The notes under the pieces were generated by a model. That model was not told where the DNA came from and ran no database searches. It was given only the letters and a program-made list of their open reading frames with translations. Source: a virus. From it: a stretch of DNA of 39,670 bases. Position 1 is the stretch's first letter; each line of letters begins with the position of its first letter. Positions 22,430 to 30,663 of this stretch are shown piece after piece. The DNA is taken from positions 1 to 39,670 of the IMG/VR virus record IMGVR_UViG_3300020159_000809. One strand, written 5' to 3'. A program made the position numbers and the translations under genes.

Positions 22430-23060
22430 GTTGTGTGACTCGGTAGTCCTTTCCTTCAAAGGGAATCTGAAGTGTAGCATCTTGCAAAATAGATGCAAGC
22501 CTCGGTCCATAATTATTTCCAATAGAAGCAATGCTGAACTCGGAAGTAACGATGGTAATCAGTTTCTGCTCATAGCGACTATTCAACAAAGTAGCAATTG
22601 CATTCTTTGTAAACTCTGTCTTCTTCTCACTTCCCAAACTGTCTAGTACGACAACATCAAAGACTGAGTTGATGTACTTCAAAAGGTATGGATCACCGTA
22701 CTCATCTGGAAGTTCACCATCGGATCGCAATTCGTCATAGGTTGCAGCAATAAACTTCTCTGCTGTAATGAAGAAGCCACCAAGTTGCTTAGTAAACAAA
22801 ATCTCTGACAAGAGTGCGGCAGCGAGGTGCGTCTTACCTGTTCCTGTAGCGCCACAGAAGTACAGACCTTCACCGCTTTCAAGGTTCTCATCAATGTTGG
22901 CTGCCCAGCCACGAATTGCTTTAGTTACACCCCAACTACCAACATCTTCGTTGTAACTATCCAATGTCTTATCCATGTACCGTTTCGGGATGTGTGCGTT
23001 ACTCACTCGCTCTGCTGGCTTACGATTTCTCCAATAGCGAGGACCATGCCATTCAGTCAT
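22419..23060 (-). CDS. DnaC/IstB-like AAA+ helicase loader
   Basis: The 213-residue protein has Walker A FCGATGTGKTHLAAALL (~residues 65-80) and Walker B VVVLDSLGSEKK. Phage loaders of this type bind DnaB-like helicase and deliver it to the origin. The start at 23060 gives GGAG ten bases upstream and overlaps the previous stop by eight; the open frame extends 34 codons further. It is next to the winged-helix initiator gene and the origin-like repeats. Confidence 0.9.
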   Translation of the reverse strand: MTEWHGPRYWRNRKPAERVSNAHIPKRYMDKTLDSYNEDVGSWGVTKAIRGWAANIDENLESGEGLYFCGATGTGKTHLAAALLSEILFTKQLGGFFITAEKFIAATYDELRSDGELPDEYGDPYLLKYINSVFDVVVLDSLGSEKKTEFTKNAIATLLNSRYEQKLITIVTSEFSIASIGNNYGPRLASILQDATLQIPFEGKDYRVTQHAG

Positions 23061-23481
23061 GTAGGTACTTCTCCAATCGTGGATCAAACTTAACTTCTTG
23101 TGGAACTGTTGGAAGAGTATCGGATGCGATGCGTTTAAGCAACCCACCTCTGCGACCAGCAAACGCTATCCAAGGAACTTCTTGATTTCCCAATGGAGTG
23201 CGCTTAATATCATCTGCAAATATATCAATCATCCGATAAATCTGAATAGGTGTTACCGACTTAGATAACATGTCTTTAAATATTTTCATCAAGGCTGGAC
23301 CGTTTACAGGAGCGTTTAAAGTCATAGACGTACTGATGGTGACATCCCGAAAGTATCTAACCATGTGTGTAAGCCCTTGCTTCTTTTCCAGAACTTTGGG
23401 TTGCTCAGGCTCAGGCTCGTCTGCCCCAATAACTTTTACATCCCAGTCATCACCCTTCTTGTTTTGGCGTGTAATGAGCAA
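23053..23481 (-). CDS. Putative replisome-associated protein, 142 residues
   Basis: Between the initiator and the loader. The start is probably the TTG at 23479-23481, 31 bases inside the preceding gene, as the only other in-frame Met is at residue 40. A polar linker (EPEPEQP) precedes a helical core (PALMKIFKDMLSKSVTPIQIYRMIDIFADDIKR) and a C-terminal strand/helix part. No known family. Loader-associated protein is a guess from position. Confidence 0.6.
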   Translation of the reverse strand: MLITRQNKKGDDWDVKVIGADEPEPEQPKVLEKKQGLTHMVRYFRDVTISTSMTLNAPVNGPALMKIFKDMLSKSVTPIQIYRMIDIFADDIKRTPLGNQEVPWIAFAGRRGGLLKRIASDTLPTVPQEVKFDPRLEKYLHD

Positions 23482-23602
23482 CCCTCACTCTCTTGCTACC
23501 TTCCACTGGATCCAATGACAAAGCAGTACCTTTTATGATTTTGCCTTTTTCATCCGTGACCTGAGTTTCGTAATCCCACATCCATCGCATAGTTCTTTTC
23601 AT
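23450..23602 (-). CDS. Small hypothetical protein, 50 residues
   Basis: The ATG overlaps the stop of the initiator gene as ATGA, the same coupling used all along this operon. The peptide has alternating aromatic/basic residues (MKRTMRWMWDYETQVTDEKG) and a basic end (KRVRVAHYTPKQEG). It overlaps the next gene's TTG start by 32 bases. It fills the only gap between 23481 and 23599, which supports a real gene. Function unknown. Confidence 0.6.
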   Translation of the reverse strand: MKRTMRWMWDYETQVTDEKGKIIKGTALSLDPVEGSKRVRVAHYTPKQEG

Positions 23603-24120
23603 TTCTGCTCACTTTCTTTGACAGTTTTAAGTTGACGCTGCCATCTAGGGTCCGATAAGAATAGGGCATCTTTCTTTCTCTTTTTGGATTTCCCCTCTAG
23701 ATAAAGATTAGTCTCTCTAGATTGGGTGTCAGCAGTGACACCCTCCGAGGGTGACTCCAGTGACACCCCGCTAGTGTCACCAGTGACACCCCTAGGGGTG
23801 TCTACAGTGTCACCCCTACGAGAGTTTGGATTGTTGAAATCAACCCGATAGAGGTTCGTCATGCTTCTGCCAGTCTTACCTTTTCGCACTGTCTTGATAA
23901 CAGCACCAGACGACTCAATACGGTTCATAGCCCGAATGACTGTTCTACGGTCATAACCTGTAAGTTCGGCTAGGTGGTCATAGGACGTTGTTATGTCTTG
24001 CCTATCGCCGTTCATGTAAGTCAGGGCGTGTATAAGCACACAGAGTGCTACTGCATCTTGCCCTAGGTATTCCAAGACCCATCGTGGTACTGGTATGAAC
24101 TGCCCATTTAATTTCGCCAT
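23599..24120 (-). CDS. Winged-helix replication-initiator-like protein, 173 residues
   Basis: Residues ~1-95 form a winged helix typical of phage initiator/replisome-organiser proteins: QDITTSYDHLAELTGYDRRTVIRAMNRIESSGAVIKTVRKG, then a wing with NLYRVDF. The next 45 residues are a degenerate Thr/Asp/Gly repeat (GDTVDTPRGVTGDTSGVSLES) encoded by an iteron-like DNA repeat. A basic C-terminus (KSKKRKK) may help DNA contact. AAGGA lies eight bases before the ATG. The layout, binding sites within the initiator's own gene, is like lambda O. Confidence 0.75.
   Translation of the reverse strand: MAKLNGQFIPVPRWVLEYLGQDAVALCVLIHALTYMNGDRQDITTSYDHLAELTGYDRRTVIRAMNRIESSGAVIKTVRKGKTGRSMTNLYRVDFNNPNSRRGDTVDTPRGVTGDTSGVSLESPSEGVTADTQSRETNLYLEGKSKKRKKDALFLSDPRWQRQLKTVKESEQK
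23724..23816. repeat. Iteron and palindrome cluster, candidate replication origin
   Basis: Four copies of CAGTG(A/T)CACCC start at 23733, 23758, 23781 and 23805, spaced 25, 23 and 24 bases. Inverted copies interleave: GGTGTCA/TGACACC around 23725-23742, CACCCTC/GAGGGTG at 23740-23754, GTGTCAC/GTGACAC at 23773-23788, and a perfect 18-base palindrome GACACCCCTAGGGGTGTC at 23785-23802. The repeats are inside the winged-helix initiator gene, as in lambda-type origins. A 9-base half site, CACCCCTAG, recurs upstream at 24172-24180. Confidence 0.75.
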
Positions 24121-24180
24121 GTTTGCTTCCTTCTTCTTGTCGTGTTATAGTTCCTATATGGGGTTCCCCTTCACCCCTAG
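24121..24180 (-). promoter_or_regulatory. Putative promoter region of the replication operon
   Basis: The minus strand contains a TATAAC -10-like hexamer (24144-24149) and GGGGAACCCC, a palindrome (24160-24169). CACCCCTAG (24172-24180), the half site of the iteron palindrome, suggests initiator autoregulation. No convincing -35 is seen, so the promoter assignment is tentative. Confidence 0.3.
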
Positions 24181-24210
24181 CCTTATCGGTTTATTCAGAT
24201 AGTGGCGCTT

Positions 24211-24259
24211 GTGGTAAGGGTGCTGGTGATTTCCCCTTCTTTGATCCAGCACCCACCAC
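24211..24259 (-). terminator. Strong stem-loop after the 210-residue gene
   Basis: GTGGT-AA-GGGTGCTGG (24211-24226) pairs with CCAGCACCC-ACCAC (24246-24259), a 14-pair stem with a two-base bulge and 19-base loop. It begins three bases after the stop at 24263. A GC-rich stem here would suit termination of the tail operon before the replication operon, but no U-tract follows. It could instead be a processing site. Confidence 0.45.
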
Positions 24260-24262
24260 GAG

Positions 24263-24895
24263 TTATCCTAAAAGTCTTTGTAATGTGGGGATATTGATCG
24301 CTCTTGCTTCCATAGAACCATCCACAAAGGTCACAATTAACTGAACCATTGAGATCAATCCTAAGTCTTCTTCTGTGAAGAGTGGTGTTGGGATACCTAG
24401 ATCTCTTTTCAACGCATCCTGGGGCTTCCTAGAGGCCTCTGAGGGGGCGCTAATAAGTGGATCATCTTGAGGAAGGTCATCATGGGATACCCACAAAGGA
24501 ATTAACCCATTGGTCAATTCTAAGGACATCATGTTTAAAGCGTCTGCCTCAAAGACAAGGCGCTGGGTCATCTCGGTAGCCTGACCAGTTTCGTCCGTAT
24601 CAAACAAGACAAGCAACTGGGCATCACTGTTCTTCTTGAGGGTATCCATGACCACATCATCAACTGCAATAACATTTTTTGCAGCCTGCATTACGGCTGG
24701 GTGTACCTTACCTGAATCAAAGTAGACGATGAAGTCTGCGCTGTAATCCACCAACCAGTCAAGAACTCGTGCTTGACCAGCAGTAGGTTTCCCAGTCCAC
24801 ATGTAGTGGAAGACTGCGCCCTCTTTAACATCCCCCAGCCCTACCTCAATTACATTGGCTGGAGCATTTCCCATTCCACCGATAACATATTCCAT
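24263..24895 (-). CDS. Hypothetical protein, 210 residues
   Basis: AGGA lies six bases before the ATG. Alternating strands and helices (VIEVGLGDV, FIVYFDSGKVHP, AKNVIAVDDVVMDTL, AQLLVLFDTDETG) suggest a Rossmann-like or flavodoxin-like fold in the first ~110 residues. The last 60 residues (MVQLIVTFVDGSMEARAINI) look like a separate small domain. No named motif. It sits between the holin-like gene and the stem-loop at the end of the tail operon. Confidence 0.7.
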   Translation of the reverse strand: MEYVIGGMGNAPANVIEVGLGDVKEGAVFHYMWTGKPTAGQARVLDWLVDYSADFIVYFDSGKVHPAVMQAAKNVIAVDDVVMDTLKKNSDAQLLVLFDTDETGQATEMTQRLVFEADALNMMSLELTNGLIPLWVSHDDLPQDDPLISAPSEASRKPQDALKRDLGIPTPLFTEEDLGLISMVQLIVTFVDGSMEARAINIPTLQRLLG

Positions 24896-24919
24896 GTTGG
24901 TTCCTATTCTGCATGTTGT

Positions 24920-25174
24920 TTACTTTAATGAACGCTTATTCGCCATATCACCTAAGAAGGTGAGCAATCGTAGCAGAGAGTGTACCGTTCCTGCAAGGGT
25001 AGCAACTGCTAATCCTGCAAGCCAGTGATCTGTAAACGGGATTACAAAAGTTGCTCCGTAAGACGCAACGACCCCTGTCATGACTTTCACCCAAGGCATT
25101 GCTTCACGAGGTGAAAGAGCATCTGCAACTTGTATCAGTTTGTATACGGCTAGTGCACAGATTATGTAGTTCAT
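24920..25174 (-). CDS. Small membrane protein, holin candidate, 84 residues
   Basis: Three hydrophobic segments appear: MNYIICALAVYKLIQV (with VADAL), VMTGVVASYGATFVIPF and WLAGLAVATLAGTVHSLLRLL. The N-terminus is chosen by TGATG overlap with the preceding stop. Small multi-spanning proteins next to tail-end genes are typical holins, which permeabilise the membrane for lysis. No separate endolysin gene is seen in this window. Could instead be a membrane accessory protein. Confidence 0.55.
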   Translation of the reverse strand: MNYIICALAVYKLIQVADALSPREAMPWVKVMTGVVASYGATFVIPFTDHWLAGLAVATLAGTVHSLLRLLTFLGDMANKRSLK

Positions 25175-26817
25175 CACGTTTTTCCAGGAATCCAATCAAA
25201 CACTAAAGCATAATCAATATTGGTGTCAAGCAACATAGTTACTGGCAACATTTGTGGAAGCAATCTTGCAATTGTGTTATTTACTTTTTTCTTGTTTGTT
25301 GAGTATATGGAGTATGAAGCGTATTCACTTCCTTCCCAAGCATGGTCAGAAAAGTTGTCTTGGTAAACAAACCCACCAAAGTCAGAAGAACCATTAAAGA
25401 ACGGTCCATACGTTCCTGGCTCAACCATCCATTCAGATACCACAGTACTTTCACCAGGTTGTAATGAAAATATCATTACGGGATACCTAGATACCGTAGA
25501 AGTTTGTACGGGCATTTTAATAACTGAACGAGCACCTGGTGATAGTTCTTCAGATATTCCTAAGTTATCAATTTGCGATGCAGTATCCCATGTAGTCCAT
25601 CCAGCAGATGCTGACCATTGCGAGCCATGTACTTCTGCATCTCCTGTTTTTAGAATTGAAGACCAATACTCTACGTCTTTTGCTACAGGCACAGCCACTA
25701 AAGAAGTTAATGCAAATTGGACTGATGCTGAATCATTGTTAGTTACTGTTAACTTTTCAGCATTCTTTGTAAAAGTACATGACGCACTAGACGAACTAAA
25801 ATCCCAGTTCTTAGAACCAGATGTGATTACAAACAAAGAATCGGCAACAAGGTTTACTTTTTCTGCGTATACACGAAATGTGTATTTTGGTGACACTGGT
25901 GCTTCAATTACATCTACCTGACAACCACTAACGGCTGTAATGTATTGCTTAATTGAATTGACTGTTCCTTTTTGTTGTCGGTAGTATCCAATATCTTGAA
26001 GTAACTGCCGAATACGAGAAGTACCAATATCTGCTGAAGTTACTTCTAAAGCAAACATTTCTGCCAATGCATCAATAGATTGAGACTCGTTATGCTCTGG
26101 ATCATATTGTGTCATTACTGCATCAATTAATGACCTTGTTTTATCTAACTCAAAACTAAAGATACTAAGGAATCTTGACAGTTGTCCACGCCCCAAACCA
26201 GATGGGTCTAATGCTGCCCCAGAAGTATCCCCCACTCGGTATTGCGCTGGAATCCTACTCCATAGTTGTTCGTAAGAACCATAGTTATTTGGAACAAGTT
26301 CTTCCAGATTTGCCATCCGCTCGTACCAACTTACTCCAGTGCTACCACTTCCGTTTTGGTTCCAGTGAATAAACAAAGAGTAATAGGCCCATACTCCTTG
26401 GGGAGACTCATAAGATTTAACATGCTCTACTGAGTAATCATCATCAAAATGTTTTTGTGTTTTGATGATAATACCGTCGGCAACAGTTTCAGGAAACCCA
26501 GTTGGTGAGTAAACAATAACTACTTCAAATGGTTTTGTTTCCCCTACTGCTATGAGTGTTTTGTCGCTAATGGTAAATTCAGACCATGTTAATAGCACTG
26601 TGTCATAATCAGTAGCAGTTGCTGTAAATTCAACAGTGGTAGCAAGGGCAGAACTTGCTTGTATAAGCCCATCGCCACGTAGTGCGGAGTCAGAATCTAA
26701 GCGTGTTTGTCCAACTGGAGTAGTTGTTTCATCTCCACGTACATAAGAACCAAACGGGTTAGCATCTGGGCTACCACCAAGATCAGCACGGCGAAGTCTA
26801 AAGGAGGTATATGCCAT
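25174..26817 (-). CDS. Baseplate/tail protein, gpI-like
   Basis: Residues ~190-290 (LSRFLSIFSFELDKTRSLIDAVMTQYDPEH, then LLQDIGYYRQQKGTVNSIKQYITAVSG) match the tail protein I pattern of P2-like baseplates. The N-terminal part and the C-terminal 200 residues are strand-rich and may connect to tail fibres. The length, 547, is longer than P2 gpI (~175), so the rest are extensions. It directly follows the gp6/J-like gene, as in P2 and Mu order. Confidence 0.8.
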   Translation of the reverse strand: MAYTSFRLRRADLGGSPDANPFGSYVRGDETTTPVGQTRLDSDSALRGDGLIQASSALATTVEFTATATDYDTVLLTWSEFTISDKTLIAVGETKPFEVVIVYSPTGFPETVADGIIIKTQKHFDDDYSVEHVKSYESPQGVWAYYSLFIHWNQNGSGSTGVSWYERMANLEELVPNNYGSYEQLWSRIPAQYRVGDTSGAALDPSGLGRGQLSRFLSIFSFELDKTRSLIDAVMTQYDPEHNESQSIDALAEMFALEVTSADIGTSRIRQLLQDIGYYRQQKGTVNSIKQYITAVSGCQVDVIEAPVSPKYTFRVYAEKVNLVADSLFVITSGSKNWDFSSSSASCTFTKNAEKLTVTNNDSASVQFALTSLVAVPVAKDVEYWSSILKTGDAEVHGSQWSASAGWTTWDTASQIDNLGISEELSPGARSVIKMPVQTSTVSRYPVMIFSLQPGESTVVSEWMVEPGTYGPFFNGSSDFGGFVYQDNFSDHAWEGSEYASYSIYSTNKKKVNNTIARLLPQMLPVTMLLDTNIDYALVFDWIPGKT

Positions 26818-26819
26818 CT

Positions 26820-28619
26820 TTAGACAACCCCACCGCTGGCATTAATAACTAATTCTGAAAGCAGTAACAGATTGTTAGTTGGTGCTTGAACACCTTTAAC
26901 TACAGGAGTCAATCCGATGGTATCAATCACTGCCGAAGATCCTGTTGTAAACCTGTCTACGGTAACGTAGTCCACACCATCAATATCAATAATTGCTCGG
27001 TAAAGTGTGCCAAGCGATATGGTTTGTCCAAAGGTTACGCTGTCAAAAGATAAAAGTGATTTAATGGCATTTGTAACTAAATCAATTACACTTGCCTGAA
27101 CATAAGTATTTAGGACGTTTAACGTAATAGTTACTTTTGCAGAAGTTAGCGCCACACTTGGCATCACTACTGTGTTTACCCCTACCATCTGACGAGGTTC
27201 AATATATTCATAAATTGAATCACGATATTCGTTGTCCAGTAACAATGGACTAGTTGTTGGACTAGTTACTAAGGTGCCATCATAAACCGCTTGATCAGAT
27301 AGCGCAAATATCTTAATTTGTGCGTTTTGATAAGTTGCAACAGAAGATACTGATGCCGATGCAACACTTGCAGAAACTAGGTCATACAATAAAGTAGACC
27401 CACTAGATCCAGTTTTGACTGTATATGTTCCATCAAATGTGTCATCTACGTCAAATACCGCAATAGTCTCTCCTACAGTTAAGCCGTGTGTATCACCTGT
27501 TGTCAATGTTGCAACATTGGCAGTAAGTGCTTTGTTTGTAATGTACCCAGTTTTAGCGGTAGCGCCAGTTACAACATTTGCCGTTGATTTTACAATTCCA
27601 GGAACTCGCAAAGTTAAATCACGATAATCCTGAATAGACACTGCACGATCCTGTGAACGAAATGATGCTGGAATGTTTAATTGCAGAGAATTAATACTTT
27701 CGCTGTTAGTTCCACCAGATGCTTTATTGACATTTGGAGTAATAACAATTCCATCATATGGAGGCCCTAGTGTATTTGTTAAAGACTCAAACTCAGTGAT
27801 TGTGTTGGCATCTACGTTCCCAGCACTTCCTCGTGACCTACGGTAAGTAATTGCTATTGCAGCATTGACTGTAGGTATTTTTCCATAAACACCGTTACCA
27901 AATGTAATAGTTGAAGTATCATTGGAGTTAAGCGTTATTGAAAAAATACCATCAGTATTTGTTGTATCTATAAAACGATCTACTAGTGAATAATAAATAT
28001 TAGTTCCACCAGCCCCTTCCCCAACAGTAACAGTTACTGTTTGATTAACTACACCAGTTCGGCTTAATGTAAACCTCTGTCCTGCTAACCCATTACTAGT
28101 AAATGTTTGAGTAAAGATTTCTCCCTCAGTAAGGGTTACTAGTGCATTTGTAGATTTAGCGTAAGTGGTGTAATTCTCAATTGCAGTTCCAGATTGGTTA
28201 AAAGCAATAGGGCTATTGTTTGTAAACACAACATCATCAGCACCACTAATAAGTGGGTTTGCCACAAACCTGGTGTTTCTTGGAATAAGTATTGGAGAAG
28301 CATCTGTTGCTGCTGAGTTTGTAGCATTTAGTGTAATAGACGCAGTGGCAGGAGTTCTTCCTGTAGGTGTGTAGTCAAGCAAACTAGCAAGTGCTAAGAT
28401 ACTAGAGCGTTGAGTTGCTGTTGACAAAAACGCTTCTTGAGCAGCACGGTCAATGTAGTAGTGAAGTACGTCGCCCATATATGCCCAAAGGTCAACAAGA
28501 AGCATTCCAAAGTCCGAAGCATCACGGGATGTCCACTCTGGTAATACGGCAGATGCTCGGGCTAAAAGATCTTCTTTAATTGAAAAATAATCCCTGCTGG
28601 TGTAGTCAAATGTGCTCAT
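26820..28619 (-). CDS. Baseplate wedge protein, gp6/gpJ-like
   Basis: The N-terminal part (DYTSRDYFSIKEDLLARA, then DFGMLLVDLWAYMGDVLHYYIDRAAQEAFL) is the diagnostic J/gp6 motif. The 599 residues include a strand-rich middle and a C-terminal part ending in DGVDYVTVDRF. It overlaps the gp25-like gene as ATGA. In contractile tails it forms the baseplate wedges that switch on sheath contraction. Confidence 0.93.
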   Translation of the reverse strand: MSTFDYTSRDYFSIKEDLLARASAVLPEWTSRDASDFGMLLVDLWAYMGDVLHYYIDRAAQEAFLSTATQRSSILALASLLDYTPTGRTPATASITLNATNSAATDASPILIPRNTRFVANPLISGADDVVFTNNSPIAFNQSGTAIENYTTYAKSTNALVTLTEGEIFTQTFTSNGLAGQRFTLSRTGVVNQTVTVTVGEGAGGTNIYYSLVDRFIDTTNTDGIFSITLNSNDTSTITFGNGVYGKIPTVNAAIAITYRRSRGSAGNVDANTITEFESLTNTLGPPYDGIVITPNVNKASGGTNSESINSLQLNIPASFRSQDRAVSIQDYRDLTLRVPGIVKSTANVVTGATAKTGYITNKALTANVATLTTGDTHGLTVGETIAVFDVDDTFDGTYTVKTGSSGSTLLYDLVSASVASASVSSVATYQNAQIKIFALSDQAVYDGTLVTSPTTSPLLLDNEYRDSIYEYIEPRQMVGVNTVVMPSVALTSAKVTITLNVLNTYVQASVIDLVTNAIKSLLSFDSVTFGQTISLGTLYRAIIDIDGVDYVTVDRFTTGSSAVIDTIGLTPVVKGVQAPTNNLLLLSELVINASGGVV

Positions 28620-29026
28620 AGTGTGGTTTCCTCTGTAAGGGATAGTGGGGATACTAGATCAAATTGTGTGCGAGTAGGGTCGTTGCTAGGTGGGACCAAA
28701 TAGATAACTTCAAGTAGCATACTTGCTTCTGAGATGTCATTATGTTCGGTTGATTTCACTAATCGGATGTCTATAATTTCTGCTCCAGAAACATTAGTAC
28801 GTAAGCCTTTGTTAACTTCCATTTTATACTCAGAAAATACAAGAGAATCATAGTTTTCAAATACAAGTGTTTGGCTGTTTCCCCCATAAGTATGGTTCAT
28901 AGGTCTTTCATATTCTTGAGTAAGTATGTAGTCTTTTATCTTTTGCCCAATTGATTTTTCTAAGTCAGTTTCATTAGATACTTTGCCAGAAGAAGCAATG
29001 GAGAATGGTGTTTTAATTGTTGTCAT
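28616..29026 (-). CDS. Baseplate wedge protein, gp25/gpW-like
   Basis: Residues ~30-136 have the gp25 fold: EKSIGQKIKDYILTQEYERPMNHTYG, then strands YKMEVNKGLRTNV and IDIRLV. ATG at 29026 overlaps the previous stop as ATGA with AGGAG four bases upstream. gp25-type proteins initiate sheath assembly at the baseplate. The start choice removes nine upstream residues. Confidence 0.85.
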   Translation of the reverse strand: MTTIKTPFSIASSGKVSNETDLEKSIGQKIKDYILTQEYERPMNHTYGGNSQTLVFENYDSLVFSEYKMEVNKGLRTNVSGAEIIDIRLVKSTEHNDISEASMLLEVIYLVPPSNDPTRTQFDLVSPLSLTEETTL

Positions 29027-29262
29027 GCTGCTCCTGGTTGTGTTTGGAGCCAAAACACATTGGTATAAGTGTCATCATCACTTGCTATTACAATTTGTGA
29101 ATTGACAGTAGGTACAGGCCAAACCCCATCAACTGCTGATCGTGCAATAGGGGAAATATCTAAGGTGGTATTGGAATCAAACTTGGCTGGTATACGAACT
29201 TTAATTTCGCCAGTACTAGCATTTGAATACGAAACTATTGCCCGATGAATATTAGTAGACAT
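29023..29262 (-). CDS. Short OB-fold baseplate spike protein, gpV/gp5 N-domain-like
   Basis: The start at ATGTCTAC has AAGGA nine bases upstream and overlaps the gp27-like gene by 11 bases. The 79 residues (HRAIVSYSNASTGEIKVRIPAKF, then SQIVIASDDDTYTNVFWL) fit the five-strand OB domain. No lysozyme or needle repeat follows, unlike T4 gp5 or P2 gpV. The membrane-piercing tip must be a different protein or be absent. Confidence 0.65.
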   Translation of the reverse strand: MSTNIHRAIVSYSNASTGEIKVRIPAKFDSNTTLDISPIARSAVDGVWPVPTVNSQIVIASDDDTYTNVFWLQTQPGAA

Positions 29263-30415
29263 AAGCAAATTCCTTTTCAGTGACCCAAGTCTTATTCTGA
29301 AGCGCTGCTTTTGGTGGAGCAGTAAAAGACTTACCTGATTTGGCAGACAGGGGTAGAGCATTTGTAGAATCAGTTTTAATATGAAGATATGTCATGTAAC
29401 TTTCTACATTGATAGCATGTCGTGCGTCTTGTACTACCCAGTAACCATCAAACTCAGAATTGTATTTTTCTATCTTGACAATACTTCCAGGGCGTAATGT
29501 AGAAATTCCTGAAACTACAAGGTCAGCATGAAATGGTATTGAGTTCTTGATGTACCCCTGGGTAAGTTGTTTTAGTGCGTTTACCGACGTTGCTTGCAGT
29601 GTAACTTCTTGCGTAAACCTTCCCGCAACTGGCTTACCTAAACCACTTGTTTCTGCGGTAGTAGATGAATTTTGTATTGTCTTACCATTTGTTGTAAGTG
29701 TTTTTAGTAGGTAGTTGTAACTATCTCCATCAGGGGTTATATCTCCAAAGGTTCCTTTAAACTCCATGATTACCCCAGGAACTCTTTTTTCACCATCTTC
29801 CGCAATAACGGATTGAAGCGTGAACGGAATGGTTGATCGGTAATAGTTAGAAAATGGATCATAGACATTTAAATGTGCATTAGATGCAGTTACGTAATAC
29901 CCCATTTTATTTGCGGTACTTACTAAAACTTCCCAATCAGATTTGTTACTTTGATCTAGTATTGGGAATACATAATTGTTATTTGGAACAGAGTACGAAA
30001 AGTTATATTTATTTGCTAGTTTTTTAACAAGGCTGGGCAGTGAAATGTTTTTATACACGGCACTTCGTGGAGGCTTCATTTCATAACTTGTACCAAAACA
30101 AACAACTTTTGCTTCTTGAATGAGGGAGTCATTAACAGACCCCATTCTTGAGTATGCTCCAATTTCAATGTAAGCAATATACCCATTGAACTCTACAGTG
30201 TTTGCAGTGTTGTTTCCAAAAGTGATAGTGACTGGAAGACCACGGTAAGCAGTCACAGCAGATGGTGGGAAACCTGAATATGTAATTGTTGCAATGTCAT
30301 GTTTGTTTTCTGAGTATGAAATATCAACAGCGACAACTTGCTCATCAGGAATAGTTCCACCAATGATATTGGTAATAATTATTGGTGCATCATCAAATGG
30401 AAATCTAGTAATCAT
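29252..30415 (-). CDS. Baseplate hub protein, gp27/gpD-like
   Basis: The 387 residues show paired β-barrel and strand patterns (ISYSENKHDIATITYSGFP; PVTITFGNN) and LPSLVKKLANKYNFSYSVP, as in hub proteins of T4 gp27 and P2 gpD type. The start ATGATTAC overlaps the previous stop as ATGA. Hub proteins form the trimeric centre of the baseplate at the tube's end. The next gene encodes the OB-fold protein, consistent with a gp27-gp5 complex. Confidence 0.8.
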   Translation of the reverse strand: MITRFPFDDAPIIITNIIGGTIPDEQVVAVDISYSENKHDIATITYSGFPPSAVTAYRGLPVTITFGNNTANTVEFNGYIAYIEIGAYSRMGSVNDSLIQEAKVVCFGTSYEMKPPRSAVYKNISLPSLVKKLANKYNFSYSVPNNNYVFPILDQSNKSDWEVLVSTANKMGYYVTASNAHLNVYDPFSNYYRSTIPFTLQSVIAEDGEKRVPGVIMEFKGTFGDITPDGDSYNYLLKTLTTNGKTIQNSSTTAETSGLGKPVAGRFTQEVTLQATSVNALKQLTQGYIKNSIPFHADLVVSGISTLRPGSIVKIEKYNSEFDGYWVVQDARHAINVESYMTYLHIKTDSTNALPLSAKSGKSFTAPPKAALQNKTWVTEKEFAYVY

Positions 30416-30663
30416 TGTGGTACACGTATTTCTGTACCTGGAGACATATCCAATGGAAATCCAACGTGTGGGTTGACATCGGCTAGTCTCCACCATTGTG
30501 CTGAATCGCCATACAACTTTGCTGCAAGTGACTCTAAAGTGTCACCATACCTAAGAGTGTATAGGAACACAGACACATCAGATACGGTTTTACGGGATGC
30601 AGTTATTGCACCATCATCTAACACAACAGGGTTGTACTCATACCTAGATAATACGGTAATCAT
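30412..30663 (-). CDS. LysM/tail protein X (gp53-like)
   Basis: The 83 residues contain YTLRYGDTLESLAAKLYGDSAQWWRLADVN, the LysM-like repeat in P2 gpX and T4 gp53. Trp pair WW and the trailing FPLDMSPGTEIRVP complete the fold. It binds hub or wedge components in baseplates. ATGA overlaps join it to genes on both sides. Confidence 0.88.
   Translation of the reverse strand: MITVLSRYEYNPVVLDDGAITASRKTVSDVSVFLYTLRYGDTLESLAAKLYGDSAQWWRLADVNPHVGFPLDMSPGTEIRVPQ

Noticed and set aside
23724-23816. CRISPR-like array
   Set aside because: The repeats are 10-12 bases, interleaved with inverted copies and inside a coding gene, without uniform spacers; it is an iteron-type arrangement.
29263-29361. 33-residue N-terminal extension of the OB-fold protein
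   Set aside because: It overlaps the hub gene and has a Leu/Arg-rich, non-OB composition. The ATG at 29262 has a good ribosome-binding site.
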